Shown one piece after another: positions 44,357-52,600 of a DNA stretch of 64,000 nucleotides. The stretch's first letter is position 1; each line of letters begins with the position of its first letter. The translations under genes and the position numbers were made by a program. The notes under the pieces are model-generated. The model saw nothing but the letters and a program-made list of their open reading frames with translations. It was not told the origin of the DNA and ran no database searches. Source of the DNA: Bog-375 sp049698695 (GTDB lineage Bacteria; Acidobacteriota; Terriglobia; Bryobacterales; Bryobacteraceae); the NCBI GenBank assembly GCA_049698695.1, contig JBAVYH010000024.1, positions 1 through 64,000 on the forward strand. Direction: 5' to 3'.

Positions 44357-47026
44357 TTAATCGTGACGTAGCGCGCGCATCGGGTCGATGGATGCGGCGC
44401 GGCGCGCGGGAAGGAACGCGGCTCCCAGCGCCACGGCGACGAGCACCGCGCCAGTGCCGCCGAACGCGACCGGGTCGACGGCTTCGATGCCGAACAGCAG
44501 CGAATGGACCGCGCGCGCGGCTGCCCAGGCCAGTGGAAAGCCGAGGACGAGGCCGGCGGCGACCAGCAGCAGCGCATCGCCCAGCACCATGCCGACCACA
44601 TCGGTGCGCCGCGCTCCGAGCGCCATGCGAATGCCGATCTCGCCGGCCCGTTTCGCCATGCCATACGACATCACGCCGTAGAGGCCCACCGCGGCCAGCA
44701 GCAGCGCCAGCGCGCCGAAGAACCCTCCCAGCGTGGCCAGCAGGCGCTGCTCGAAAATCGAATCGTCGATCCGCTGGCGGACCGTCCCCCAATCCGCAAA
44801 CCAAGTGCCCCGCAGGGTCCCCTTTAGCTCGCGCGCGACAATATCAAACACCGCTGCGTCCGGCAGAGCGCTTCGCACCAGAACATCGGGTGGGAACGAC
44901 AGGTCGTGAAGCTGCGCGAGCGGCACGTACACCCTTGGCACGATTATTTCCTGGATGCCGTTCTGCCGGATGTCATGCACTATGCCCACGATGCTGGTGC
45001 GCTCGCCGCCCTCGGGCTTGCTGTCGTCGAAGCTCAGCCAACGGGTTTCGGGATGGGCCTCGCCGGGCAGGAACTCGCGCACGAAAGCCTCATTTACCAC
45101 GGCCACCTTGGGAGCGGTCGCGGTATCGTTCCGATCGAAGTCGCGGCCCTTGAGCTCAGCGCCGATGGTTTCGAAATAGCGGGGCGCCACTCGTACCAAG
45201 TCGACGTCCACTGCCTCTGTCGCAGTGCGGTCGGAGCCCGGCACGCGAATGGAGTCCGACGAACTGCCATTGCTGAACAGGCCTGGAAAAGCCGAACTGA
45301 CCGAGTAGACGCCCAGGGTCGCCGCCAGCGTTTTCATCAACTGGTCCTGCGCTTCGTTGAGGTTGCCTTTCCAGAGCCGCGGGAAATCCAGACTGAACTC
45401 AATCACATTTTGATTGCGGAAGCCCAGGTCGACCGAGCGCATGGCGAACAGGCTGTGCCCGAACAGGCCGGCCAGTGCCACCAGCACCACGCTGAACGCT
45501 ACTTGTGCGACCACGAGCGCGCGCCTGATCGCCGAGCGGCCAGCGCGATCCGAGCCTCCCGAGCGCAGCGCCGCGGCCGGGTGAACGGCAGTGGAACGGA
45601 GCGCCGGCCCCAGGCCAAACAGCAGGGCTGAGGCCGCGGAGATAGCAATCGTGAACGCGAGCACCGGCAGCTCCGGCGCGCTCGAAAACGGATTGACGCC
45701 TTCCTCCGGCAATAATCCGGAGATGGCGTGCACGCCCCAGGCGGCCAGGACGATGCCCACCGCACTGCCTGCGGCAGCTATCAGCAGGGTCTCGGTGAGG
45801 GCCTGGCGCACCAGGCGGGCGCGCGTGGCGCCCAGCGACAGCCGCATGGCGATCTCCTTCTGCCGCGCCGCTCCCCGCGCCAGCAGCAGGTTTGCCACGT
45901 TGGTGCACGCCGCCAGCAATACCAGAGCGACCAGCGCCAGCAGAACGCCAAGCGGTTTCCCAAAGTGTTCCCGCAGCATTGACAGGCCAACGCTTCCATC
46001 GCGGACCTCGAGCCGCTGCCCGAGCGCCCTACTGCGAAACCCTCCATCGTGACTCGGCCCATAGACGGCGTACAGATGCTGCCGCATCAGCACATCGAGC
46101 GCCGCCTGCACGCGCCGTCGCGGCACGTCAGGCCGCACGCGCGCCATCAGCCTCAGCCACCACATGTTGGGACTCGTCACCTGGCCGCGGGACATCATAA
46201 ACGGCACCCAGACCTCCGCGCGTTTCTCCAGTGCGACGCCCCGGAAACCAGGCGCGGCAACGCCAATCACCGTGAGCGGTTGGTCATCCACCAGCACCGT
46301 TTGACCCAGCACACCGGGGTCACCGCCGTAATGGTTCAGCCAGAAATCGTAGCTAAGCACCGCCAACGGATGCCCGCCGGGAACGCGATTGTCCTCGCCG
46401 GTGAACAGGCGCCCAATGACCGGATGAATTCCCAGCACCTGGAAATAATTCCCCGACACGTATTCTCTCTGCGTGTATTCCCCACGGCCGCCCGGACGCG
46501 GCGTGAAGCGTACCTTTTCCACCGTGTTGGTGGCGATGACGCCATTGAAAAGGTCGGCGCGACTGGCGATTTCCTGATAGAGCGGCACCGAAACCGTTCC
46601 CCTGCCCCAGCCGCCGGTGCGATCGATGGAGATCAGTTGCTCCGCGTGCGCCACCGGCAACATGCGCAGCATCAGCGTGTGGAAGAGCGAGAAAATCGCC
46701 GTGTTGGCGCCGATGCCGAGGGCGAGCGAGATCACCACAGCAGCGGTGAAGCCGGGGCTGCAGCGGAGGCCGCGTAGCGCATAGCGGACATCTTTGCCGA
46801 AGCTTTCGATCCAAGGAAAGCCGCGCTGGTCGCGATACGCTTCCTTGGCCAGCGCCACGCCACCGAATTCCCGGCATGCGGCGGCTCTGGCTTCCGCCTC
46901 GCTCATCCCGCGGCGCCGGAATTCCTCCTCCATCATTTGGAGATGAAGGCCCACCTCTTCATCCAGCTCGCCTTCCAGCCGGGCTCCGCGGATGAGTTCC
47001 TTTATGCGCATCCATATGCCGGGCAT
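44357..47026 (-). CDS. Acidobacterial orphan permease (ADOP; duplicated MacB/FtsX type) with N-terminal prefix domain
   Basis: 889 residues from ATG 47026 with GGAG upstream, 3 bases after the PadR stop. A soluble prefix (about 1-75; 'LEGELDEEVGLHLQMMEEEF', 'EAEARAAACREFGG') is typical of PadR-linked permeases. Two MacB-like halves follow, each with a periplasmic core and FtsX helices ('LALGIGANTAIFSLFHTLML', 'NLLLARGAARQKEIAMRLSL', 'MAKRAGEIGIRMALGARRTD'). No ABC ATPase gene is adjacent, as usual for this family. Probably works in export or envelope stress under PadR control. Confidence 0.9.
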   Translation of the reverse strand: MPGIWMRIKELIRGARLEGELDEEVGLHLQMMEEEFRRRGMSEAEARAAACREFGGVALAKEAYRDQRGFPWIESFGKDVRYALRGLRCSPGFTAAVVISLALGIGANTAIFSLFHTLMLRMLPVAHAEQLISIDRTGGWGRGTVSVPLYQEIASRADLFNGVIATNTVEKVRFTPRPGGRGEYTQREYVSGNYFQVLGIHPVIGRLFTGEDNRVPGGHPLAVLSYDFWLNHYGGDPGVLGQTVLVDDQPLTVIGVAAPGFRGVALEKRAEVWVPFMMSRGQVTSPNMWWLRLMARVRPDVPRRRVQAALDVLMRQHLYAVYGPSHDGGFRSRALGQRLEVRDGSVGLSMLREHFGKPLGVLLALVALVLLAACTNVANLLLARGAARQKEIAMRLSLGATRARLVRQALTETLLIAAAGSAVGIVLAAWGVHAISGLLPEEGVNPFSSAPELPVLAFTIAISAASALLFGLGPALRSTAVHPAAALRSGGSDRAGRSAIRRALVVAQVAFSVVLVALAGLFGHSLFAMRSVDLGFRNQNVIEFSLDFPRLWKGNLNEAQDQLMKTLAATLGVYSVSSAFPGLFSNGSSSDSIRVPGSDRTATEAVDVDLVRVAPRYFETIGAELKGRDFDRNDTATAPKVAVVNEAFVREFLPGEAHPETRWLSFDDSKPEGGERTSIVGIVHDIRQNGIQEIIVPRVYVPLAQLHDLSFPPDVLVRSALPDAAVFDIVARELKGTLRGTWFADWGTVRQRIDDSIFEQRLLATLGGFFGALALLLAAVGLYGVMSYGMAKRAGEIGIRMALGARRTDVVGMVLGDALLLVAAGLVLGFPLAWAAARAVHSLLFGIEAVDPVAFGGTGAVLVAVALGAAFLPARRAASIDPMRALRHD

Positions 47027-47029
47027 GGG

Positions 47030-47380
47030 TTACTCCGTTTCCGTCAGGCGCACGAAGCGGTCCATGATCGCGACCGTCCGAGCCCACTCCTCGGACTCTC
47101 TCTCCACTTGCCGCCGTCCCGCGGCTGTGATTTCGTAGAACTTGGCGCGCCGGTTATTGCCGGAGACGCCCCACCGCGAGCGGATCCATCCGCGATGCTC
47201 CAGCCGCAGCAGCGCCGGGTACAGCGTCCCCTGGTTCAAGTCCAGCGCGCCGCCGGAGATTTGCTGAATCCGTTGCGCCAGCCCGAAGCCGTGCTGCGGC
47301 CCCATGGTTGCCAGCGTCCGCAGCACCATCAGGTCCAGGGTGCCCTGCAGAATATCGGTCTTAGTTGCTTTTGTAGGCAT
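47030..47380 (-). CDS. PadR-family transcriptional regulator
   Basis: 116 residues. The winged-helix of PadR proteins is clear: 'ILQGTLDLMVLRTLATMGP', 'HGFGLAQRIQQISGG', 'LNQGTLYPALLRLEHRGWI' and 'RRAKFYEITAAGRRQVERE'. It is encoded directly before the permease gene and probably represses this operon until an effector is bound. Confidence 0.93.
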   Translation of the reverse strand: MPTKATKTDILQGTLDLMVLRTLATMGPQHGFGLAQRIQQISGGALDLNQGTLYPALLRLEHRGWIRSRWGVSGNNRRAKFYEITAAGRRQVERESEEWARTVAIMDRFVRLTETE

Positions 47381-47401
47381 GTTAAGACTCGTCGTGTTGT
47401 A

Positions 47402-48664
47402 TCAATGCAAGCGGATGGTCAGGGATTCGGCGTGCCATTCGACATCGGCGGCTGAAAACGCGAGGTTGAGCGTGGGAGTAGTAACGGTCACGCGAGCGCC
47501 ATCCTGCTTCACTTCCGGCCGGGCGGGAAGGCCCGTGGTGCTCCACCGCCGCACACCCTGGAACAGAGGGTGCGCTCCGGCAGCCTCCGTTTCCGAGCCG
47601 TGGTCCAGAATCTCCAGCGACCCGGAATCGTTGTGCAGTTTCAGCATGCGCTTGTGCAGGATCAAGTGGTCGGAAAGCCTGGTGACATTGAGCGGGTCAA
47701 AGGCGTCAAGCAGGAGCGGCTTGCCCGTCGCAGTCTCCACCGTGAGGCGCCAGCCGGGCTGGGCGTCGAACGCCCGCATGAGCTCAGTGCGCTCGCGCTC
47801 CAGTTTTCCGACATCTGCGCGAGCCTGCGCCTCCGCCGACTGGCGCTCGGCCGGGGTGAAGTCGCACGCGGTAGCGTCGGACGACGGTAGCAGGTCGTCA
47901 AGCGAATTCGCGATCTTCGTTTTCCAGCCGGGGTCCAGCCGATCCAGCAGCCGGGCCAGCGCCTCGCCGGCGACGTAGCCTCGTTCCCGGACCTCGCCGG
48001 CCGCAAACGGCCGGAAACGCACTTCCTTTCTTCCCGCCGCCATGCCTTCGACATACTGCGCCAGGCCCTCATGCAGCTCGTTTCCGCGTTCGTAGGCGAT
48101 GGCATCGGCGGGCAACTGGGCAAAGCGCTCCCGGCGGAGCGCGCCGACGCGAGCCGCCCAGCACGCCGGCTGGGGCGCGGCAAGCGCGCGCGACATGGCC
48201 TCCAGCTCGAGCCGCGCCAGCGCCAGGGCCCCGGCGTCGTCAATCGGATACGTAAACAGCGTGGCCTCGTTCGCGGTCCACAACGGATGCTCCCGCGCCT
48301 GGAAGACGTGAAAACACTCATGCACGAGGACGGGGGCCAGGTTTATGTCCGCTCCCTCGAGCGTCGCCGTCATTACACCGCCCACTTCGGCCGAGGTGTT
48401 CGCACGCATCGTTTCGTGCCTTCCGGGAAAGACCATAAACCCGGGACGGCCTTCGACGAGCGCAAACTCCGGAGGTGGCGCGGGGTGGCGGAACAGGTAC
48501 GTGTTGGTGCCGTCGTAGAGCTCGAGTGGGGTCTTTCGCGCGTCGAAGCCCGGCCAGAGCGGCTGTGCAGCGATGCGGTCGAACTCGTCGACTAGCGCGA
48601 AAACGGGGCTTGCGGCGCCGGCCCGCCACGCGAAAAGAAGCAGGATTGCAGCGCAGATTCGCAT
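47402..48664 (-). CDS. Secreted HExxH metallopeptidase-like protein
   Basis: 420 residues from ATG 48664; the frame opens 26 codons earlier but the ATG directly precedes a signal peptide ('AAILLLFAWRAGAAS'). A zinc-protease-like motif H-E-C-F-H occurs in 'VLVHECFHVFQAREHP', followed about 90 residues later by 'RGNELHEGLAQYVEG', which could give the third ligand. The C-terminal 100 residues are beta-rich ('PLLLDAFDPLNVTRLSDHL'). I do not recognise a named family. It lies 21 bases upstream of padR and may share its transcript. Confidence 0.7.
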   Translation of the reverse strand: MRICAAILLLFAWRAGAASPVFALVDEFDRIAAQPLWPGFDARKTPLELYDGTNTYLFRHPAPPPEFALVEGRPGFMVFPGRHETMRANTSAEVGGVMTATLEGADINLAPVLVHECFHVFQAREHPLWTANEATLFTYPIDDAGALALARLELEAMSRALAAPQPACWAARVGALRRERFAQLPADAIAYERGNELHEGLAQYVEGMAAGRKEVRFRPFAAGEVRERGYVAGEALARLLDRLDPGWKTKIANSLDDLLPSSDATACDFTPAERQSAEAQARADVGKLERERTELMRAFDAQPGWRLTVETATGKPLLLDAFDPLNVTRLSDHLILHKRMLKLHNDSGSLEILDHGSETEAAGAHPLFQGVRRWSTTGLPARPEVKQDGARVTVTTPTLNLAFSAADVEWHAESLTIRLH

Positions 48665-48719
48665 TTTAAATCGTCCTTGTAGACATCCAAAAGGAGTATG
48701 TGCCCATTCCTTTAGGATG

Positions 48720-49115
48720 TCAAGAGGAGAGATGGGTTTCACCGGTCGAGCCCGAAGCGGTGATGGCTTCCACGACTGCGCGCTCGATGTGACTTGTGGC
48801 GTGGGCCGAAAAGCTGTCTTGAGAGCTGTCGCCCAGAGTCCTCACCGCGCGCACCAACCCGAGGTTACCTTCCTGAATCAACTTGAGAATAGGAACGCAA
48901 TCATTCCGATAGCGTACTGCGATGGAAACGATCAAGAGCAGATTCGCTTCTATCAGGCGTTTTTCGGCGGATGCCGCGATCTGGTCTCCGGCTCGAATAT
49001 GCTCAACACAATCGATTTCTTCGGCACGACTCAGCGCGGGAATCTTGTCGAGCTCGCCAACATAAACCGATAGGGGCTCATCAAAAGGCAAGGCATCGTC
49101 GTCCAAGTTCGTCAC
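48720..49115 (-). CDS. Truncated sigma-70-like protein (regions 1.2 to 2.2 only)
   Basis: 131 residues from GTG 49115. 'LSVYVGELDKIPALSRAEEI' matches region 1.2, and 'AEKRLIEANLLLIVSIAVRY' with 'LIQEGNLGLVRAVRTL' matches regions 2.1-2.2. The frame then drifts ('DSSQDSFSAHATSHIERAVV' keeps a trace of 'FSTYATWWIRQA') and stops; regions 3 and 4 are absent. It could be a decayed sigma gene or a small core-binding protein. Confidence 0.7.
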   Translation of the reverse strand: MTNLDDDALPFDEPLSVYVGELDKIPALSRAEEIDCVEHIRAGDQIAASAEKRLIEANLLLIVSIAVRYRNDCVPILKLIQEGNLGLVRAVRTLGDSSQDSFSAHATSHIERAVVEAITASGSTGETHLSS

Positions 49116-49203
49116 CTCTCTACCCTAATCCTATGGTGCGAGACCTATTGGCTGTTCTTCGCAGGCTTTGACATCGATTTCCACTGGAGGACATTATGAG
49201 TGT

Positions 49204-49428
49204 GTGAGAACCATGCTCTACCTGGAAGCCGATGCGCTGAAAGCCGTTGCCTCGTACGCCCGACGCCGGTGTATTTCGCTGGGCGAAGCCGCCTCGGCGC
49301 TGATCCTCAAGGGGAGCAGCTACCAGCTTGGGATCACTAGAATCAACGGCCTGCCGGTCTTTGAAGTGCCGGACCGTTTCCCGAAAATCACTCCCGGGGA
49401 GGTCCGCCAGCTTCTGGACAGAGAATGA
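49204..49428 (+). CDS. Orphan VapB-like antitoxin; start codon affected by a TG repeat
   Basis: About 74 residues from GTG 49204. The sequence has the ribbon-helix-helix antitoxin pattern 'MLYLEADALKAVASYARRR', 'ISLGEAASALILKG' and the C-terminal 'GLPVFEVPDRFPKITPGEV'. A GGAGG with ideal spacing serves ATG 49196, but ATG AGT GTG TGA stops at once; removing one TG from the GTGTG run would restore the frame 'MSVRTML'. No VapC-type toxin follows. It is either translated from GTG or already inactive. Confidence 0.6.
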   Translation: MRTMLYLEADALKAVASYARRRCISLGEAASALILKGSSYQLGITRINGLPVFEVPDRFPKITPGEVRQLLDRE

Positions 49429-49469
49429 AATGAGACGCGTGCCGCTGCTCGACGCCGGCTGAGGGCGGC

Positions 49470-50633
49470 TCAGGACGCGTAATAGCCTTCCCGGCCTTGC
49501 ACCACCAGGTCCTTCTTCTTCGTGGTGAGGTGAATGTGCCGGTAAGCGGGAGCGTCGCCGGTTTGGTCCGACGTGTAGCCGATGCTGTACTGGCTGCGAA
49601 GCTCCTCTTCGATTTCGGCGAATACCTTATCGATCGGCAGGTGGTGCGACACCTCGATAAACCTGCCGCCGGTCTCGCGCGCCATCTGCTCGAGGACCTT
49701 CTTGCCGTCGGCGCGATTTCCCCCGCCGGGATAGCCGCCTCCGCCGCCAGGATACCCTCCGCCGGGATAGCCCATCCCACCGCGGCGCCGTCCCATGCCG
49801 GGGCCGTAACCACCGCCGTTGCCGAACCCGTTGGAACCGGCGAAGAGAACCGAGTACACCAGCGTATCGGCCCGCTCGGCGGCGGCGATCGACTCGAAGA
49901 GCGTGGTCTTACTGCCCCGATCGACACCGTCAGTGAGCAGCACCAGCGCCTTGCGGCCCTTCTGTTTTCGCATCAGCTCGTCGGAGGCCAGTAGCACGGC
50001 GTCGTAGAGATGGGTGCCTGCGTGCTGGCGGCTGGAGCCGCCGGGATCGTCGGGCGGATATCCGCCGCCGCGCTGACGCTGCAATTGCGGCTCGTTGACC
50101 TGCAACTCGTCCAGCGCTTTCTCCAGCTTCGCACGCGAGGGCGTCAGATCTTCGAGCAACTCCACTTCCTTGTCGAAATGAATCAGGAAGGCGAGGTCGC
50201 GGTCGGCGCGCAGCACCTGGTCGAAAAAGCGCTGGCTGGCAGCGCGCTCGTCGCTCAGCACATTGCGCTGGCTGCCGCTGGTGTCCACCAGCAGCCCGAG
50301 CGTCAGCGGCAAATCGGTTTCGCGCGCGAAGTATCGGATCACCTGCGGATGGCCCTCTTCGTCCACCACGAAATCGTCTTTGTCCAAATTGGTGACGATC
50401 TGGCCCTTCTTGTCGCGCACGGTGGCGAGGATGTTGACCACTTTGACTTCCGCCGAATACGTGGGGGGCTGCTGGCCGGGCGCGGTGGCGCCCTGGGCCG
50501 GCGATGGCTGCTGGCCGGCCGCCGGTGCAGCGGGCGCTGCGCCCTGAGCGGCCGGCGGCTGCTGGCCGCGCAGCCAGTAAGCAGCCGGAAACAGGCTGAA
50601 AGCGGAAAGCAGACTCCGCCTGGACAGGTTCAT
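49470..50633 (-). CDS. VWFA-related acidobacterial domain protein (secreted)
   Basis: 387 residues with a Tat-like N-terminus ('NLSRRSLLSAFSLFPAAYW'). After a Pro/Ala/Gln linker, 'VVNILATVRDKKGQIVTNLD' and 'FVVDEEGHPQVIRYFAR' lead into the VWA domain with the metal site 'LLVDTSGSQ'. A Gly-rich insert ('GGYGPGMGRRRGGMGYPGGG') interrupts the domain near 285-315. This layout fits the VWFA-related family (TIGR03436 type), which is expanded in acidobacteria. Function unknown; probably an envelope adhesion or complex-assembly protein. Confidence 0.9.
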   Translation of the reverse strand: MNLSRRSLLSAFSLFPAAYWLRGQQPPAAQGAAPAAPAAGQQPSPAQGATAPGQQPPTYSAEVKVVNILATVRDKKGQIVTNLDKDDFVVDEEGHPQVIRYFARETDLPLTLGLLVDTSGSQRNVLSDERAASQRFFDQVLRADRDLAFLIHFDKEVELLEDLTPSRAKLEKALDELQVNEPQLQRQRGGGYPPDDPGGSSRQHAGTHLYDAVLLASDELMRKQKGRKALVLLTDGVDRGSKTTLFESIAAAERADTLVYSVLFAGSNGFGNGGGYGPGMGRRRGGMGYPGGGYPGGGGGYPGGGNRADGKKVLEQMARETGGRFIEVSHHLPIDKVFAEIEEELRSQYSIGYTSDQTGDAPAYRHIHLTTKKKDLVVQGREGYYAS

Positions 50634-50834
50634 ATGGTCTTTCTCTTCGTTGAATAGAGATGCGCCCGCAGGGCCATTGGTTACCTTGCGCCAACGCGCA
50701 AAGATTTTGGAACCTATCCCAGAGCCGGCTGCGCGCCGCCTTATTTCGGCGCCGGCTGTCCGACGCGCGAAACCCGTGCGCTGAAACCGCTGTAACCCCC
50801 TGCCCCTCCGAAACGTTATGCTTAGTTCAAGACC

Positions 50835-51338
50835 GTGCTTCAGGCTTCGAGCTGGGTGGGAACCTCATTCCGCGCCGTGGCGTGCCTTCTGGTGGCGTGC
50901 GGCCTGGCACACGCTGCCGATCCGCAATTGGCGCCGGTGGGCGTCTGCGAGGTGCTGCGCCACCTGGCTGCGTGGGAAAACAAGAGCGCCGTTATCGTGG
51001 GACGCTACAGCTTCCGTCCCACCGGGCGATGGGTAAGCGAACAGGTTTGCGACCCGGGCGCCGCCGAGCCGCCGCAGCTCTGGATTGTCGAGGACGAAAA
51101 AGACGGTCCCCGTCCGGCCGAGGGGTTCGAGCTCGACGCCGCCGCGGTGCGGCAGAAGCTGGCCGAGATCGAACGCCACACCGCGCTCGCCAAGTTTCGT
51201 TTCGGCTCTCCCGGCTACGACCGCTGGGCCGTCGTCTACGGCCGCGTCGAAGCGCGCAAGGGCGACGACGCCAAGAAGGCTCCCGCCAACCTGGTGATCT
51301 GCGGTACCGCCGTCATCGTGATCCTGAACGCCGAGTAA
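50835..51338 (+). CDS. Secreted protein of unknown function
   Basis: 167 residues from GTG 50835; no ATG is in frame upstream. A signal peptide is likely ('FRAVACLLVACGLAHAA'). The mature part contains 'GVCEVLRHLAAWENKSAVIV', 'GRYSFRPTGRWVSEQVC' and 'PANLVICGTAVIVIL', with three Cys that may pair. I do not recognise the family, though similar short secreted proteins occur in acidobacteria. Confidence 0.65.
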   Translation: MLQASSWVGTSFRAVACLLVACGLAHAADPQLAPVGVCEVLRHLAAWENKSAVIVGRYSFRPTGRWVSEQVCDPGAAEPPQLWIVEDEKDGPRPAEGFELDAAAVRQKLAEIERHTALAKFRFGSPGYDRWAVVYGRVEARKGDDAKKAPANLVICGTAVIVILNAE

Positions 51339-51386
51339 GCGCCCGATCCGAATTGCAACGCCCGACCGGTGCCATAACATTGGTGG

Positions 51387-51404
51387 GGCGGGCTTGAGCC
51401 TGCC
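51387..51404. repeat. Hairpin GGCGGGCTTGAGCCTGCC
   Basis: An imperfect palindrome with one mismatch, related to the GCAGG...CCTGC hairpins at 44048 and 60231. It lies between two plus-strand genes. Confidence 0.45.
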
Positions 51405-51453
51405 AACGCCCGCGCGCGGGCACATTGGTTCACAGCGTCTTTTGAGGGAGCGA

Positions 51454-51591
51454 ATGCCCGACACGTACCGTTTCATTGCCATCAAAACTCTTGCCGCGTC
51501 AGGCTGCCTTCTGGCATGGCTGATCCCCGCCTGCGCCCAGCCGCGGGACTATCCCGTGAAGCCGGTGCTTTTCGGTCAAAGCCGAGGATGA
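51454..51591 (+). pseudogene. N-terminal stub of a secreted protein, possibly a GH127-type glycosidase
   Basis: 45 residues from ATG 51454 with GAGGGAG upstream. A complete signal peptide ('FIAIKTLAASGCLLAWLIPACA') is followed by 'QPRDYPVKPVLFGQ' and a stop. The phrase 'DYPVKPV' is how mature GH127/DUF1680 arabinofuranosidase-like proteins often begin, but 12 residues are too few to be sure. A good promoter-proximal gene start with nothing behind it means the rest was lost. Confidence 0.4.
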
Positions 51592-51689
51592 GCCTTCCTC
51601 ATCCGCCGACCCCAATCTTTAATCGATTGTTGGACCCCAGACCTCGCCGCGCGCACCGTTTTCCAGAGCGAGCCCGGCCCGCCAGGCCC

Positions 51690-51782
51690 CTACTGCGCGA
51701 CAGGAATCATGGCGCCTGGGGGCGAGCTGGCTCCGGCGTAGGTCGCAATCACCTGATTGTCGCCGTTGGCTGCTGGACTACT
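51690..51782 (-). pseudogene. C-terminal relic of a TIGR03437-type acidobacterial secreted protein
   Basis: An open minus-strand stretch ends 'NGDNQVIATYAGASSPPGAM' then 'IPVAQ' and TAG (51692-51690). This matches the final strand pattern of the TIGR03437 C-terminal domain ('VxATIGGxxSPxGxxIxV'). It abuts the lysozyme-like gene and the GH127-like stub, so a deletion probably joined two truncated genes here. Confidence 0.45.
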
Positions 51783-52248
51783 CGAGGACCGCAATCTGGC
51801 GCATGACGCTTTTCACTTTGGAGGCATACGCAGGATCGGGGTTGTAGAGGGCAAGCACCTGGTTGAGGTTTCGATCGCGATATAACTTCGATTGCCCGAG
51901 TTGGTAGGCCACTCCCCAAATCGCGGCGGTGGGGCTGGAAAAACTGCTACGTCCATTATCCCAGCCGAAAATGTTGTTGTTCGGGGCGGTCTTGCCACCG
52001 GTCGATTCCACGAAGGAAATGCTCGGCAACAGCCGCCAATCCAAGCGGTTACCATCCGCGGCGTCGAGAAATGCCTGGGCATACTCTCGGGCGGGGCAGC
52101 CGGCTTTTTCGAAAAACCCGCGAACCGCCCCCAGGCGCGCGTCCTGGCGGGCCTCGGGGACCTGGCTAAACTGCAACGGTGAAACTGGAGATGGAGCGCA
52201 GGCTACGCCCGCAAATACTACCAAACCACTGGATAAAAACTTAAGCAT
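51778..52248 (-). CDS. Lysozyme-like / glucosaminidase-domain lipoprotein
   Basis: 156 residues with a lipobox-like signal ('SSGLVVFAGVACAPS'). The lysozyme-fold segment reads 'LLPSISFVESTGGK' with the likely catalytic Glu, then 'NNIFGWDNGRSSFSSPTAAI', 'VAYQLGQSKLYRDRNLNQVL' and 'YNPDPAYASKVKSVMRQI'. This matches small cell-wall hydrolases of the glucosaminidase/lysozyme-like group. Probably remodels peptidoglycan from the periplasm. Confidence 0.75.
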   Translation of the reverse strand: MLKFLSSGLVVFAGVACAPSPVSPLQFSQVPEARQDARLGAVRGFFEKAGCPAREYAQAFLDAADGNRLDWRLLPSISFVESTGGKTAPNNNIFGWDNGRSSFSSPTAAIWGVAYQLGQSKLYRDRNLNQVLALYNPDPAYASKVKSVMRQIAVLE

Positions 52249-52600
52249 CTAAGAACTCCTTATACTGGAACAAGTTGTGCCGGTGTCTCGCATTTGGCGC
52301 GAGGGTAGGCCCGGCAAGGGGTTCGGGACGGGGACTCGCTTGGCGCTCCCCCAGGGTTGGGCTCAAGAGATTGACATAAGCTGCAATTATACCATTACGG
52401 TCACCCGATTCCAGTGCGAGTCTAGTCCGGGTGGCCCCAAAATGTACGATCCGATACATTCGAGCAACGGGCGGCTATACCGCGCCGGAGGGCTGATCAT
52501 CGGCGCGTAAACCAAAGAGCCGATGAGCCTTGTGCCGCTCCAGGCGGGAGGGCGATGATCACACCCCCGGACGGGCAGGCCGGCCCCATATACTAAGGGG
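52249..52600. other. Intergenic stretch, divergent promoters presumed
   Basis: No gene is supported. It separates the minus-strand lysozyme-like gene from the plus-strand Cys-rich gene, so both promoters should lie here; I cannot pick clear -35/-10 boxes. Confidence 0.35.
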
